Positions 27,934-36,780 of a DNA stretch of 64,000 bases are shown here, one piece after another. The notes beneath the pieces are model-generated. The model saw only the letters and a program-made list of their open reading frames with translations. It was not told the DNA's origin and made no database searches. Numbering within the stretch: position 1 is the stretch's first letter; each line of letters begins with the position of its first letter. Origin of the DNA: Chitinophagaceae bacterium (lineage in GTDB: Bacteria; Bacteroidota; Bacteroidia; Chitinophagales; Chitinophagaceae); assembly GCA_020847395.1 (NCBI GenBank), contig JADLCD010000046.1, positions 1-64,000 on the forward strand. Direction: 5' to 3'. Position numbers and translations under genes: made by a program.

Positions 27934-28803
27934 ATGTATACAGCAACAGAAAATATCCTTGACGTAACCCAACTGGAGCCAAAACAAAAACATCTCACCA
28001 TTTTTATACGTTTTGATGAGTTGACCGAGGGTGAAACCTTAACGGTACATAACGATCACGACCCTAAGCCACTGTATTATCAATTGCTTGCTGAAAGAGG
28101 CGATTTTTTTACATGGCAATACCTGGAACAGGGGCCGCAATGGTGGATCGTAAAAATTACAAAACGTGTTTCAGGCTTTAATAACGAAACCCTGGGACAG
28201 ATTGCCGCTAAAAATTTACGCAAGGCAGAGGTTGAACAGGAATTACGAAAGGTGGATACAATGCTATCCTCCCGCCGGGTTCCATATGCTGACTGGAGCC
28301 TGGATTTTTTAGTGGATTATATCATAAACACGCATCATAGCTACATAAGAAAGATATTGCCTGATATATTTTTGTATGCGCAAAAAGTAATAAAGGTTCA
28401 TGGCAAAGAACACCCTGAGTTAATACGCATTCATCAACTGTTGGGTGAAATAAACACAGAATTAATAACTCACCTGCTTATAGAAGAAAATGTATTGTTT
28501 CCGCATATTAAGGCATTGATAGTGGAGGATTATAAACAGTCGTTATCAACAGGCGACTGGGGATTGGTGGAAGGTCATATATATACGCGGAAAGGAGAAC
28601 ATAAACTGATTGGAAAAAAACTGGAAGAAATCAGGCAGCTTTCCCTGAATTATATATTGCCCCAAGATGCCTGCGCCAGTTACACGTTACTTTACAGTAT
28701 GCTGCAGGAATTTGAGGAAGATATGCATTTGCATATACACCTCGAACATAATATACTGTTTCCCGGTGCAATAGCAGTAGAAAAACAATCTAAAACAATT
28801 TAA
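27934..28803 (+). CDS. DUF2249 + hemerythrin HHE-domain protein (RIC-like)
   Basis: FIRFDELTEGETLTVHNDHDPKPLYYQL; YIINTHHSYIRKILPDI..., LHIHLEHNILFPGA. Confidence 0.9.
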   Translation: MYTATENILDVTQLEPKQKHLTIFIRFDELTEGETLTVHNDHDPKPLYYQLLAERGDFFTWQYLEQGPQWWIVKITKRVSGFNNETLGQIAAKNLRKAEVEQELRKVDTMLSSRRVPYADWSLDFLVDYIINTHHSYIRKILPDIFLYAQKVIKVHGKEHPELIRIHQLLGEINTELITHLLIEENVLFPHIKALIVEDYKQSLSTGDWGLVEGHIYTRKGEHKLIGKKLEEIRQLSLNYILPQDACASYTLLYSMLQEFEEDMHLHIHLEHNILFPGAIAVEKQSKTI

Positions 28804-28839
28804 TAATTAATAGAAAAACCCGTCCTGTGAGAAAAGTAT

Positions 28840-28910
28840 CAGGCTGTTGTCTCATTTCTTTTAAGCCATAATGTCTGAAAATGGATAGCTGTAAAATGAG
28901 ACAATGCCTG
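28840..28910. repeat. Long inverted repeat downstream of hemerythrin gene
   Basis: CAGGCTGTTGTCTCATTT ... AAAATGAGACAATGCCTG. Confidence 0.75.
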
Positions 28911-29058
28911 AACTAAGTTTTTGTTACGAAGAAGGCTGGAATACTTTTTTTTAAATAGTTGCAGTACCAGGTTATTCAGAAAATGTGAAAATTCTCTAAT
29001 TTGGATAGTATGGTTATCAAATTCAAAAAAATGCGAAAAACTTTTAAACCCCTGATAA

Positions 29059-29490
29059 ATGCTTAGCCTTACCTGCAAAACCGCTATCAAGGCCGTGATA
29101 TACCTTGCAACAAAAAGTAAAACGGGTAAAAAATCCGGTATAATAGAAATCTCAGACTTTATTAATGCCAGCGAACATACGGTTGGAAAAATTCTGCAAA
29201 CCCTGGTTAAGGAAAATATAATCAATAGCGCCAAAGGACCAACCGGCGGTTTTTATATATCAGCAAAACAAAAGAACCAGGCAATGATTAAAATTATTAA
29301 TGCCATTGATGGACAAAAGGCTTTTGATGAATGTGGACTAGGGTTAAGCAAATGTTCGGCAACGCATCCGTGCCCCATACATACAGATTACCAGGTGATA
29401 AAAAATCAATTTAAAACAATGTGCCAGCAAAAAAAGATTGATGATTTATGCAACACGGTAAGCCAGGGATTGGCATACCTGATGGGTTAA
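29059..29490 (+). CDS. Rrf2-family regulator with Cys cluster
   Basis: MLSLTCKTAIKAVIYLA; AKGPTGGFYIS; CGLGLSKCSATHPCPIH. Confidence 0.92.
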   Translation: MLSLTCKTAIKAVIYLATKSKTGKKSGIIEISDFINASEHTVGKILQTLVKENIINSAKGPTGGFYISAKQKNQAMIKIINAIDGQKAFDECGLGLSKCSATHPCPIHTDYQVIKNQFKTMCQQKKIDDLCNTVSQGLAYLMG

Positions 29491-29738
29491 AGAAACATTG
29501 TAAACCTGGCTGGTACCACAAACCGGATCGCTTCAGCATTCTTACTTACTTTACTTGTTAGCTACTTTCTTAAATGTGATTCTTATTTATTACTGTTATG
29601 ATGCCTGTTTAAAATTATTGGTTTCTACCAATTCATGATTTATTGATTATTGCCGGCAACTATACATATTATAAACACAGCATATCTAATTTTTATGAAG
29701 TGGCAAAGTTTTAGTTACAATAGTTTAAAATAATAATT

Positions 29739-30074
29739 ATGAAAGAGAGTAACAAAATCCAATTGATAGAATTACTTAATAAATGCACAAGGGTATGCAA
29801 CTTTTGCTTCAACGCCTGTATGAATGAAACAGACACAAAAAAACTGGTAGCATGTATCAGGTTGGATCTGGATTGTGCGGAAATATGTAAAACTGTAGCG
29901 ACACTAATTGAAAGAGGTTCAGAAAATTTGAATATTATCCTGCCTGCCTGCGCTACCATTTGCAGTGAATGTGCTGATGAATGCGAAAAACATGCGCACA
30001 TGGAACATTGCCGAATATGTGCTGAAGTGTGCAAGCAATGCGCCGGGCTGTGTAAACAATTAGAGATTGTATAA
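29739..30074 (+). CDS. Four-helix-bundle Cys-rich (DUF326/Csp-like) copper-binding protein
   Basis: CTRVCNFCFNACMNE...CATICSECADECEKHAHMEHCRICAEVCKQCAGLC. Confidence 0.9.
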   Translation: MKESNKIQLIELLNKCTRVCNFCFNACMNETDTKKLVACIRLDLDCAEICKTVATLIERGSENLNIILPACATICSECADECEKHAHMEHCRICAEVCKQCAGLCKQLEIV

Positions 30075-30207
30075 AAGTAGTTTTCTTACGCAAAAAGTAT
30101 AGCCTGGATGTACAGGTACTTCTGAATTTAGTACAACATGTCGGGCATGATTTTTATTCTTTGATAACATGATACGCATTCTCTACAACTGCAATAAAAT
30201 AGTAATT

Positions 30208-30702
30208 ATGAAAACAAAGAATATAAAAACAGGTATTGCTGATGCTGCAATAGACAAGGAGCATCTTAAGCCAAATGAAGGAATAATTGAGCTGCCGGAT
30301 GTAAAAGACATACCTGGTCAGGAGCATATACATGTTGCTCCGTTAGGCGAGCTGGCAGATACAACCATTTCTTCTGACGATGAAGAAGGCAAGAGCATAT
30401 TTGATAGTGATGAAGACGAGCAGGCAGAAAACAATGTAACTTCCGAAGAGGAAAGGGCTTTGAAGGATGCTGCAGAAAAAACACCTGGCATCAGGGATGA
30501 GGATAACCTGGAGTCCGCTATGCCTGACCAGCGTGACGAAGATGGAGAACTGCTGAATGAAAGAACAAATTTTAGCGGCAGTGACCTCGATGTGCCTGGC
30601 AGCGAACAAGACGATGCTGATGAAGAAATAGGGGAAGAAGATGAAGAAAATAATGCTTACAGTCTTGACAATGAAGACGAGGATGAGAGCATTTCAAAAT
30701 AA
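30208..30702 (+). CDS. Acidic low-complexity hypothetical protein
   Basis: D/E-rich ORF; start at internal Met MKTKNIKTGIADAAID preferred. Confidence 0.6.
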   Translation: MKTKNIKTGIADAAIDKEHLKPNEGIIELPDVKDIPGQEHIHVAPLGELADTTISSDDEEGKSIFDSDEDEQAENNVTSEEERALKDAAEKTPGIRDEDNLESAMPDQRDEDGELLNERTNFSGSDLDVPGSEQDDADEEIGEEDEENNAYSLDNEDEDESISK

Positions 30703-30722
30703 TTATGGAGTTGAAAGTATGC

Positions 30723-30868
30723 ATGCATCAGGGTGCATTGCAAATTGTCGCATTGGGCTTCATGTGGGCAGTGAAGACGCTGCCCACGGCAGGCGCTCTG
30801 GCTGGTGCCTGCCTGTCCGGTAGGCAGGTCTCACGAGCCAGCGACAATTTACAATGCACCCCATGCAT
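30723..30868. repeat. ~146-bp palindromic (MITE/REP-cluster-like) element
   Basis: Near-perfect ~29-bp terminal inverted repeats ATGCATcaGGGTGCATTGcAAATTGTCGC / GCGACAATTTaCAATGCACCCcATGCAT plus internal hairpins GTGGGCAG..CTGCCCAC and CCTGCCT..AGGCAGG. Confidence 0.85.
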
Positions 30869-31017
30869 CATTATAAAAAATTAATGGGAAACATTTTACC
30901 TGTTCTATGAAAATCAATGGGCTTATCGGGGAGAATATTACTACCTGCAATTATGAGATACCCGGTAAAAAGATTTATGATGCAACCTGGCATAATATTT
31001 TCAATTAGTATACTGTA

Positions 31018-31103
31018 GTTTCTTATGGGGTGGTTTGGTAAAACAAATCTGAGATCACACTCCTTGTACCTGATCTGGGTAATTCCAGCGTAGGAAAAGA
31101 AAC
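31018..31103 (+). ncRNA. TPP riboswitch (THI element) aptamer
   Basis: GGGGTGGTTTGGTAAAACAAATCTGAGATCACACTCCTTGTACCTGATCTGGGTAATTCCAGCGTAGGAA core closed by P1 GTTTCTT/AAGAAAC. Confidence 0.92.
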
Positions 31104-31108
31104 GACGG

Positions 31109-31137
31109 AGCTTCGGGTAAAACCGAAGCTTTTTTTA
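31109..31137 (+). terminator. Intrinsic terminator immediately after TPP aptamer
   Basis: AGCTTCGG-GTAAAA-CCGAAGCT followed by T-run. Confidence 0.9.
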
Positions 31138-31514
31138 TAAGGAATAATTTAATGGTTTTTAGCTTTGTAAACATCCATTGAACTTTCGCAAAACTATCCC
31201 CGGCAACGCGGGTAGGTATTAAATGCACATACTGAGGAATATCATCCTGAAATAAATTATATGCCACCATTTCAAAAAAATGAAACGCATGGATTTTTAC
31301 GCTACGATTTTTTATTATCCAGCTATTGGGAAAAGAGCCGCTATATAAGGATGTATCTCAATTAAATAATTCCGTAACGCTAATTTTCATTATTGCTTTA
31401 TCCTGTCTTTGATTTTTTTCAATACATAGTGTGTAGTAACACCGCTTCACGAAATTTTATTTCAGTTGTTTATGGCAAGGGAATTGAAGATTAAACAGAA
31501 GTAAAAACTAAGCG

Positions 31515-31988
31515 ATGGACAAAACAAATTTTGGAGGGTTTCATATTTCAAGTCCTGTTTTTAGCAACGGGGGAGCTATTCCAGCCAGGTATACATGCGA
31601 GGGCGAAGGCGTAAACCCTCCGCTTAACACCAGCAATATTCCTGAAGGTACTCAAACACTGGCGTTGATTGTAGAAGATCCCGATGCACCTGGTGGTACA
31701 TATGACCATTGGATTGTTTGGGATATTGAACCGGGCATGGCAATAAAAGAAAACTCGAATCCAGGAATATCAGGTACAAACTCATCCGGCAAAACCGGCT
31801 ATCATCCACCCTGCCCGCCTGCGGGAAGTCATCGCTATTATTTTCATATGTATGCATTAAACATTAAGCCGGATATACCGGCAGGTGAAACTAAAGAAAA
31901 GTTGCTGCAGGTTATACAGCCTTATATTATTGCAGAGGCAGTAATAATGAGTACATATGAAAAGCAAACCCTTGATTCTGAAGTCTGA
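31515..31988 (+). CDS. YbhB/YbcL (PEBP/Raf kinase inhibitor-like) protein
   Basis: ALIVEDPDAPGGTYDHWIVWDIEP; GYHPPCPPAGSHRYYFHMYAL. Confidence 0.93.
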   Translation: MDKTNFGGFHISSPVFSNGGAIPARYTCEGEGVNPPLNTSNIPEGTQTLALIVEDPDAPGGTYDHWIVWDIEPGMAIKENSNPGISGTNSSGKTGYHPPCPPAGSHRYYFHMYALNIKPDIPAGETKEKLLQVIQPYIIAEAVIMSTYEKQTLDSEV

Positions 31989-32061
31989 ACACACATTGAA
32001 CATTTATTGTTTTGATATTATGCATGTAATGCTGAATAATTTTTAACCAAATCGAAAAATC

Positions 32062-32646
32062 ATGAAGACAATTTTTTTCCCTTTACTGACAGGATGTATG
32101 CTTATGCTTAGCAGTAGTATTAAGGCACAGATTCAACAAGGAAATGTAATGGTTGGAGGCAATATTTCGGATATGAGTTTCAACCTCGACAACGGCGGAG
32201 GATTTAGCATGAGCCTGACCCCTAAAGCCGGCTGGTTTATCCGCAATAATCTTGCGTTGGGTGCTTATATCGATTTCGGATTAACTGCAGCAAAAGGCAT
32301 TCGGCCATCCATCAGTTACGGTGTTGGCGCTTTGGGAAGATATTACATTAATGACCCTACTATTAATGTACTCCGGAAAACAAGATTTTTCGGAGAAGCC
32401 ACATTGGGTATTGAAGGCTTTAACCCGTCTGCCGGAGATAACACTAATGGACTAGGCATAAGTGCCGGACCTGGTATTGCCTATTTCGTTACTCCAAATA
32501 TCGGGCTGGAAGGATTAATAAAATACAGGGGTATTGTAGGTTTTGGATCCAGTCCTGCTTCCAGCAATCTTGTTTTTGGCCTGGGCTTTCAAATTTACCT
32601 GTCACGTGAAAAAGTGGAGCGGGAATTAAAAGGAAATGCTAATTAA
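32062..32646 (+). CDS. Outer-membrane beta-barrel protein
   Basis: Signal peptide; alternating barrel strands; terminal LVFGLGFQIYLS. Confidence 0.75.
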   Translation: MKTIFFPLLTGCMLMLSSSIKAQIQQGNVMVGGNISDMSFNLDNGGGFSMSLTPKAGWFIRNNLALGAYIDFGLTAAKGIRPSISYGVGALGRYYINDPTINVLRKTRFFGEATLGIEGFNPSAGDNTNGLGISAGPGIAYFVTPNIGLEGLIKYRGIVGFGSSPASSNLVFGLGFQIYLSREKVERELKGNAN

Positions 32647-32657
32647 AAATCGTGTCA

Positions 32658-32823
32658 GAAGAAGTCACAAAAGGAACAAAATCGCTTTGAGAACCTTTGT
32701 GAACCCTTTGCGGAACTTGGTGCTGTAACACAAAAAACGCGAAGAAGTCACAAAAGACACAAAATCGCTTTGAGAACCTTTGTGAACCCTTTGCGGAACT
32801 TAGTGCTGTAACACACAAAACAC
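32658..32823. repeat. 83-bp tandem duplication
   Basis: GAAGAAGTCACAAAAG..ACAAAATCGCTTTGAGAACCTTTGTGAACCCTTTGCGGAACTT.GTGCTGTAACAC repeated at 32658 and 32741. Confidence 0.9.
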
Positions 32824-32996
32824 AAAAACATTTCTTGTTGATTTAATAACATTCCAGTATAAATGAAGCAGGTATGGCAAAAGCTAAAAAAGCAGTGTTG
32901 AAAAAATGGTCTGCAACTGAAAGAAAAACAACAGCTTTTCGGTCGGCAATGTCTATGCTTAGTTTTTACATTATCTGCAATTAAATTTTCACTAAA

Positions 32997-33203
32997 ATGA
33001 TAAGCATGAACTACAGGCATATACCTCCTAAAAAGAAAAAACATCGGTCAACAAAAACTAAAAGTACAAAATCAGAAAATGTTTTAACCCAGTCTTCCGG
33101 AAAAAGTTGGGGTGAAGATATTGTTACCAATATACCTCAGCATATTCTGAATGAGGAACAACAGAAGATCATCGTTAACCGGCAGGAGCAACACACAGAT
33201 TAA
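32997..33203 (+). CDS. Small basic hypothetical protein
   Basis: 68 aa ORF MISMNYRHIPPKKKKHRSTKTKS... Confidence 0.4.
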   Translation: MISMNYRHIPPKKKKHRSTKTKSTKSENVLTQSSGKSWGEDIVTNIPQHILNEEQQKIIVNRQEQHTD

Positions 33204-33300
33204 AGTTATACATGTATGCTGTAACAAACATTGCAAGTGCATATTTTAATCAGCATAGTATAACCGCTCATTAAATAATTCACCATATAAAACATACACT

Positions 33301-33612
33301 ATGGCAAAATATTCAAAAAAAGCAGGTCAGAAAGTTGAAAAAGCAATGCATGAAAAGAAGAAAGGCTCATTAAAATCCGGCAGTGGAAAAAAAGTTAAAA
33401 GCAAAAAACAGGCAATTGCAATCGGGTTATCAGAGGCACGGAAGGAAGGTGCGCAAGTGCCTAAAAAAGCCGCCAAAAAAAGAGGAAGGCCGGCTAAAAA
33501 ATCTGTAACTAAAAAAGGGACAGGCGCGGCGAAGAAATCCGCTCCTAAAAAGGGGACAAATAAAGCTAAAAAATCAACTGCAAAAAAAGCAGGCAGAAAG
33601 CGATCGCTATAG
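33301..33612 (+). CDS. DUF6496-type / histone H1-like Lys-rich protein
   Basis: MAKYSKKAGQKVEKAMHEKKKGSLKSGSGKKVKSKKQAIAIGLSEARKEGAQVP plus PAKKxxxKK tail. Confidence 0.85.
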   Translation: MAKYSKKAGQKVEKAMHEKKKGSLKSGSGKKVKSKKQAIAIGLSEARKEGAQVPKKAAKKRGRPAKKSVTKKGTGAAKKSAPKKGTNKAKKSTAKKAGRKRSL

Positions 33613-33871
33613 AGGAAAGCTTTAACGGAGAAAATTATACTCAGTTTTTATATCACCCTTAACGGCGATTGAACAACCGGAAAAATCGCCGGCTGTTTGT
33701 GAATGTTGGTGGCATAAGATTTTAGGGGGGGTAGAGTATAAAAGAATCGACGATTGAGGAAGTTTTTACGCGGTTATTTTTCTGTTGTATAATTTGCCTG
33801 GAATTTTTAAGATGCTGCGTTAATTAAGTTGGGTATTTCTGTTTAAAGCATATAAAGAAACAATAACAATC

Positions 33872-34066
33872 ATGAAAAAAACAACCATTTATACGGGGTT
33901 AGTTATATTTCTTTTAACGCTTTTATCCGGATGTATGAAACATCAATGTTACGAGTGTACTGATCAACAGGGAACCAGGGTGGCCGAAGGATGTGATAAG
34001 ACCCGTGAGGAGGTTAATAATCTGGAATCTGCTCATAACTGGAATTGCGTTATACTTTCCGACTAA
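33872..34066 (+). CDS. Small Cys-containing lipoprotein
   Basis: LLTLLSGC lipobox then CYECTDQQG. Confidence 0.6.
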   Translation: MKKTTIYTGLVIFLLTLLSGCMKHQCYECTDQQGTRVAEGCDKTREEVNNLESAHNWNCVILSD

Positions 34067-34096
34067 AAGCAGCATTTAATTTGTATACTTAAAATT

Positions 34097-34261
34097 ATGA
34101 ACAGCGGAATTACAGGCAATGGCTTATATATAGCTATTGTTGTTTTATTTACCATATACTTTATGGCTTTTCCATTTTCTTCGCCCCCGGTATGGATACA
34201 TCTTGCGGGCATTGCAGGTGTTGTACTTTTTATACTCAGAATCGCCAGGGGAGATGATTAA
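34097..34261 (+). CDS. Small two-TM protein, lmo0937-like
   Basis: MNSGITGNGLYIAIVVLFTIYFMAFPFSSPPVWIHLAGIAGVVLFILRIARGDD (below the ORF track cutoff). Confidence 0.6.
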   Translation: MNSGITGNGLYIAIVVLFTIYFMAFPFSSPPVWIHLAGIAGVVLFILRIARGDD

Positions 34262-34323
34262 CAAAATAAAATTTTTTTGCGGGCACAGGCGCCGGCAGCT
34301 TACCAGTAATCGTATTGCATGTT

Positions 34324-34539
34324 TTAATTGGAATGATGAGGCCTGCCGAAGCTACCTGATCCTGCAGACCCTAATATCTTAAGGATTTTTCTTCCATCGG
34401 AGCTTTCTTCAGTAAGCACCTTTGTAATAAACTCACGACTTCTCCAGGGATATTGTCTTTGCAGGTAATCTACATGTTTTTTAAGCTTTATCTCCGGATC
34501 CTGGATCATTGCTTTTTTACTTTTTTTCTTTGCTTGCAT
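34324..34539 (-). CDS. Hypothetical small protein
   Basis: 71 aa ORF with Lys-rich start. Confidence 0.45.
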   Translation of the reverse strand: MQAKKKSKKAMIQDPEIKLKKHVDYLQRQYPWRSREFITKVLTEESSDGRKILKILGSAGSGSFGRPHHSN

Positions 34540-34590
34540 ATATCAGTGTATTTTAAAATACCCAACTACAATTCTGATGCCATGAGCCTG

Positions 34591-35010
34591 TCATTGCATT
34601 TTTGTTTTACACCACCCGGACTTCAACCGGTCGCTTATTGCTTTTTCCAAAGGCTTGGGTATAACAGATACTTCCTCATCAAGCGCCTTTAAAGAATGAG
34701 CCTGTTCATCCCAGGTATAAATATGATCCGCAGCATCGTTAATATTAATGATGAGCCTTTTGTAATTGTTTATCATAACAGGGGTTACTTTAACATCATA
34801 ATCTATATTGTCAACAGTAATGTTCAATAATTGTGGCTCTTGCATGATTGATGTTTTAATATACTCCTTTCTTTTGCGGCTGTCGGGGCTTCCTTTATTG
34901 TCAGGGGTTTTTGCTTTACTTTTAAATAACGGATCCTGGTTCGGCAGAAATTTGTTCATACATTTTTTCTTTACCGGAACAAACAACATGCCCGGTTTGC
35001 TTGCTGCCAC
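34591..35010 (-). CDS. Hypothetical protein (probable start at internal Met, MQEPQLLNITVDNIDYDVKV)
   Basis: ORF with globular-looking C-terminal 85 aa. Confidence 0.5.
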   Translation of the reverse strand: MAASKPGMLFVPVKKKCMNKFLPNQDPLFKSKAKTPDNKGSPDSRKRKEYIKTSIMQEPQLLNITVDNIDYDVKVTPVMINNYKRLIININDAADHIYTWDEQAHSLKALDEEVSVIPKPLEKAISDRLKSGWCKTKMQ

Positions 35011-35063
35011 TATATCTAATGCAGTTATCTGTTCTACCGGGATACGCTCAAAACAGATGCTTT

Positions 35064-35417
35064 ATGAAAAAAATTATTATTGTAGATGATGATCCCGCTA
35101 TACAGAATGCCTTTAGCTTAATATTCGATCCGTTATTATACATGGTAACTGTTTACTCCACTGCTGCTCCTATACTTAACGGTGAGTATGATCTGCCCGA
35201 CATATATATTCTGGATAAGCAGCTTTCCGGAGTTAATGGTTTAGATCTGTGCATCTATCTTAAGTCGGGGGCCGCCACTAAACATATCCCGGTTGTAATG
35301 ATATCTGCCAGCCCTGATATAACCCGGTTAGCAGAATATGCCGGTGCTGCTGCTGCTTTGGAGAAACCTTTTAGAATGAAAAGGCTTCGCGAAATTGTTT
35401 TGGAATATTTGCAATGA
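35064..35417 (+). CDS. Single-domain response regulator
   Basis: MKKIIIVDDDPAIQNAF...YILDKQLSG...VVMISAS...LEKPF. Confidence 0.9.
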   Translation: MKKIIIVDDDPAIQNAFSLIFDPLLYMVTVYSTAAPILNGEYDLPDIYILDKQLSGVNGLDLCIYLKSGAATKHIPVVMISASPDITRLAEYAGAAAALEKPFRMKRLREIVLEYLQ

Positions 35418-35566
35418 ACATGTGTATTATCCAGTCAATATATTTTTCCCTGAAAATATTTATATAAACAATCTGCGCAGGCGGGAAATACTATGCTCAT
35501 CAGGCTTAAGCCGGGAATCGCATGGCATCAGGATTGCTTCATCCTTATCAAACAAAATATATTATT

Positions 35567-35989
35567 ATGAAACAAAAATTTTTATTGTGCCTCGGTATAG
35601 GAGCAGCACTGTGTACAAGTTCGGCTATAGCGCAGGTTAACCCGCAAACACAAAAAGGTCAGCCCGGTGACCAACAGCAGAGATATCTTGATATTACAAC
35701 AGGCCGGCCCATTGATCTGCGATATAATGCCAGGGAGAATACGATGTATGACAGGAGCACCAACAAACCTGTTGATTTCTTTATTAACAAAAGGGGAGAT
35801 ACAATTTCTTCCAGGGGTTTTTATGTTGTTAACAATTACCTCGTGCGGGATAATGATACCTATCGTGTAGATACGGGCAAAGTGAGGATGAGAGGACAAA
35901 AATTGTGGGGAATTCAATCAGATAAGGAACTGGACAGGGATAAAAACTGGAAGCAATACAGGAATGTAAAAGATAGTATTCAAAGATGA
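35567..35989 (+). CDS. Exported hypothetical protein
   Basis: Signal peptide MKQKFLLCLGIGAALCTSSAIAQ. Confidence 0.65.
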   Translation: MKQKFLLCLGIGAALCTSSAIAQVNPQTQKGQPGDQQQRYLDITTGRPIDLRYNARENTMYDRSTNKPVDFFINKRGDTISSRGFYVVNNYLVRDNDTYRVDTGKVRMRGQKLWGIQSDKELDRDKNWKQYRNVKDSIQR

Positions 35990-36105
35990 ATATCTCTTAA
36001 AAAAGTAACGGCGTATGTACAGGCAAGTTGAGGATGTATCAAAAATAGAGGATGGGTTTAAGGTCGCATAAAGATCGCCTGTCTCCATCAGGTACTCGAA
36101 TAATA

Positions 36106-36142
36106 AGAGGCTGACTCATACTTTGAGGCAGCCTCTTTTTTT
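36106..36142 (+). terminator. Intrinsic terminator
   Basis: AGAGGCTG ... CAGCCTCT followed by T-run. Confidence 0.75.
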
Positions 36143-36216
36143 GTGCTTGATAATACACTTCATCGTTAAAGCAATAGCAAAAACTTTATTGCTTTTGCTT
36201 AAATTACGTAGCATCA

Positions 36217-36522
36217 TCACTCACTAAAAGGTTCTGAGTAAGTCATTGCACATCTTTTAAGTACCGGAGCCAAACGGTTTGTGATCTGGTTAAAAAGCTC
36301 AGGATATTTTAGCTGCATACCATCTGCTTCTTCCCACACTGCATTTTGATATATCAGCATAATCTCATTCTCTATACCGGTTATTTTTTGCTCCAGGTAT
36401 ACTATTACGATATTTTTTATCGCTCTTAAATCATAAATAACTCTTCCTTTAATAATAACATCTTTGTAAATAATATGAATTATCATAAAAACCCTCCTTT
36501 CATTAATAATATAATGGCACAT
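36217..36522 (-). CDS. Hypothetical protein
   Basis: 101 aa ORF, no recognised family. Confidence 0.4.
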   Translation of the reverse strand: MCHYIINERRVFMIIHIIYKDVIIKGRVIYDLRAIKNIVIVYLEQKITGIENEIMLIYQNAVWEEADGMQLKYPELFNQITNRLAPVLKRCAMTYSEPFSE

Positions 36523-36780
36523 CTTCCAGGATAAACATCAAAGGATACTGGTGCATTGCAGCTACAGGCACACGCATTAATATACCTGTTACCTGGTGCA
36601 AATACAATAACATTAAAGTAATTGGAAACGCTGAATGGTATGTAATATCAAATGCAGAAGTAAGCGCATTCGTTTTATAAATATACTGCATTTTATCATT
36701 GTTTAGTTTAATTTTTATAATAATTATTGTACCAATGAAGTTGGAACGTTGTTTGCGGCTTAGGGAAATAAACGATATTC

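Noticed and set aside
31055-31270. Minus-strand 71-aa ORF over the TPP riboswitch
   Set aside because: Overlaps a strongly recognisable structured RNA and terminator on the + strand; no protein family recognised.
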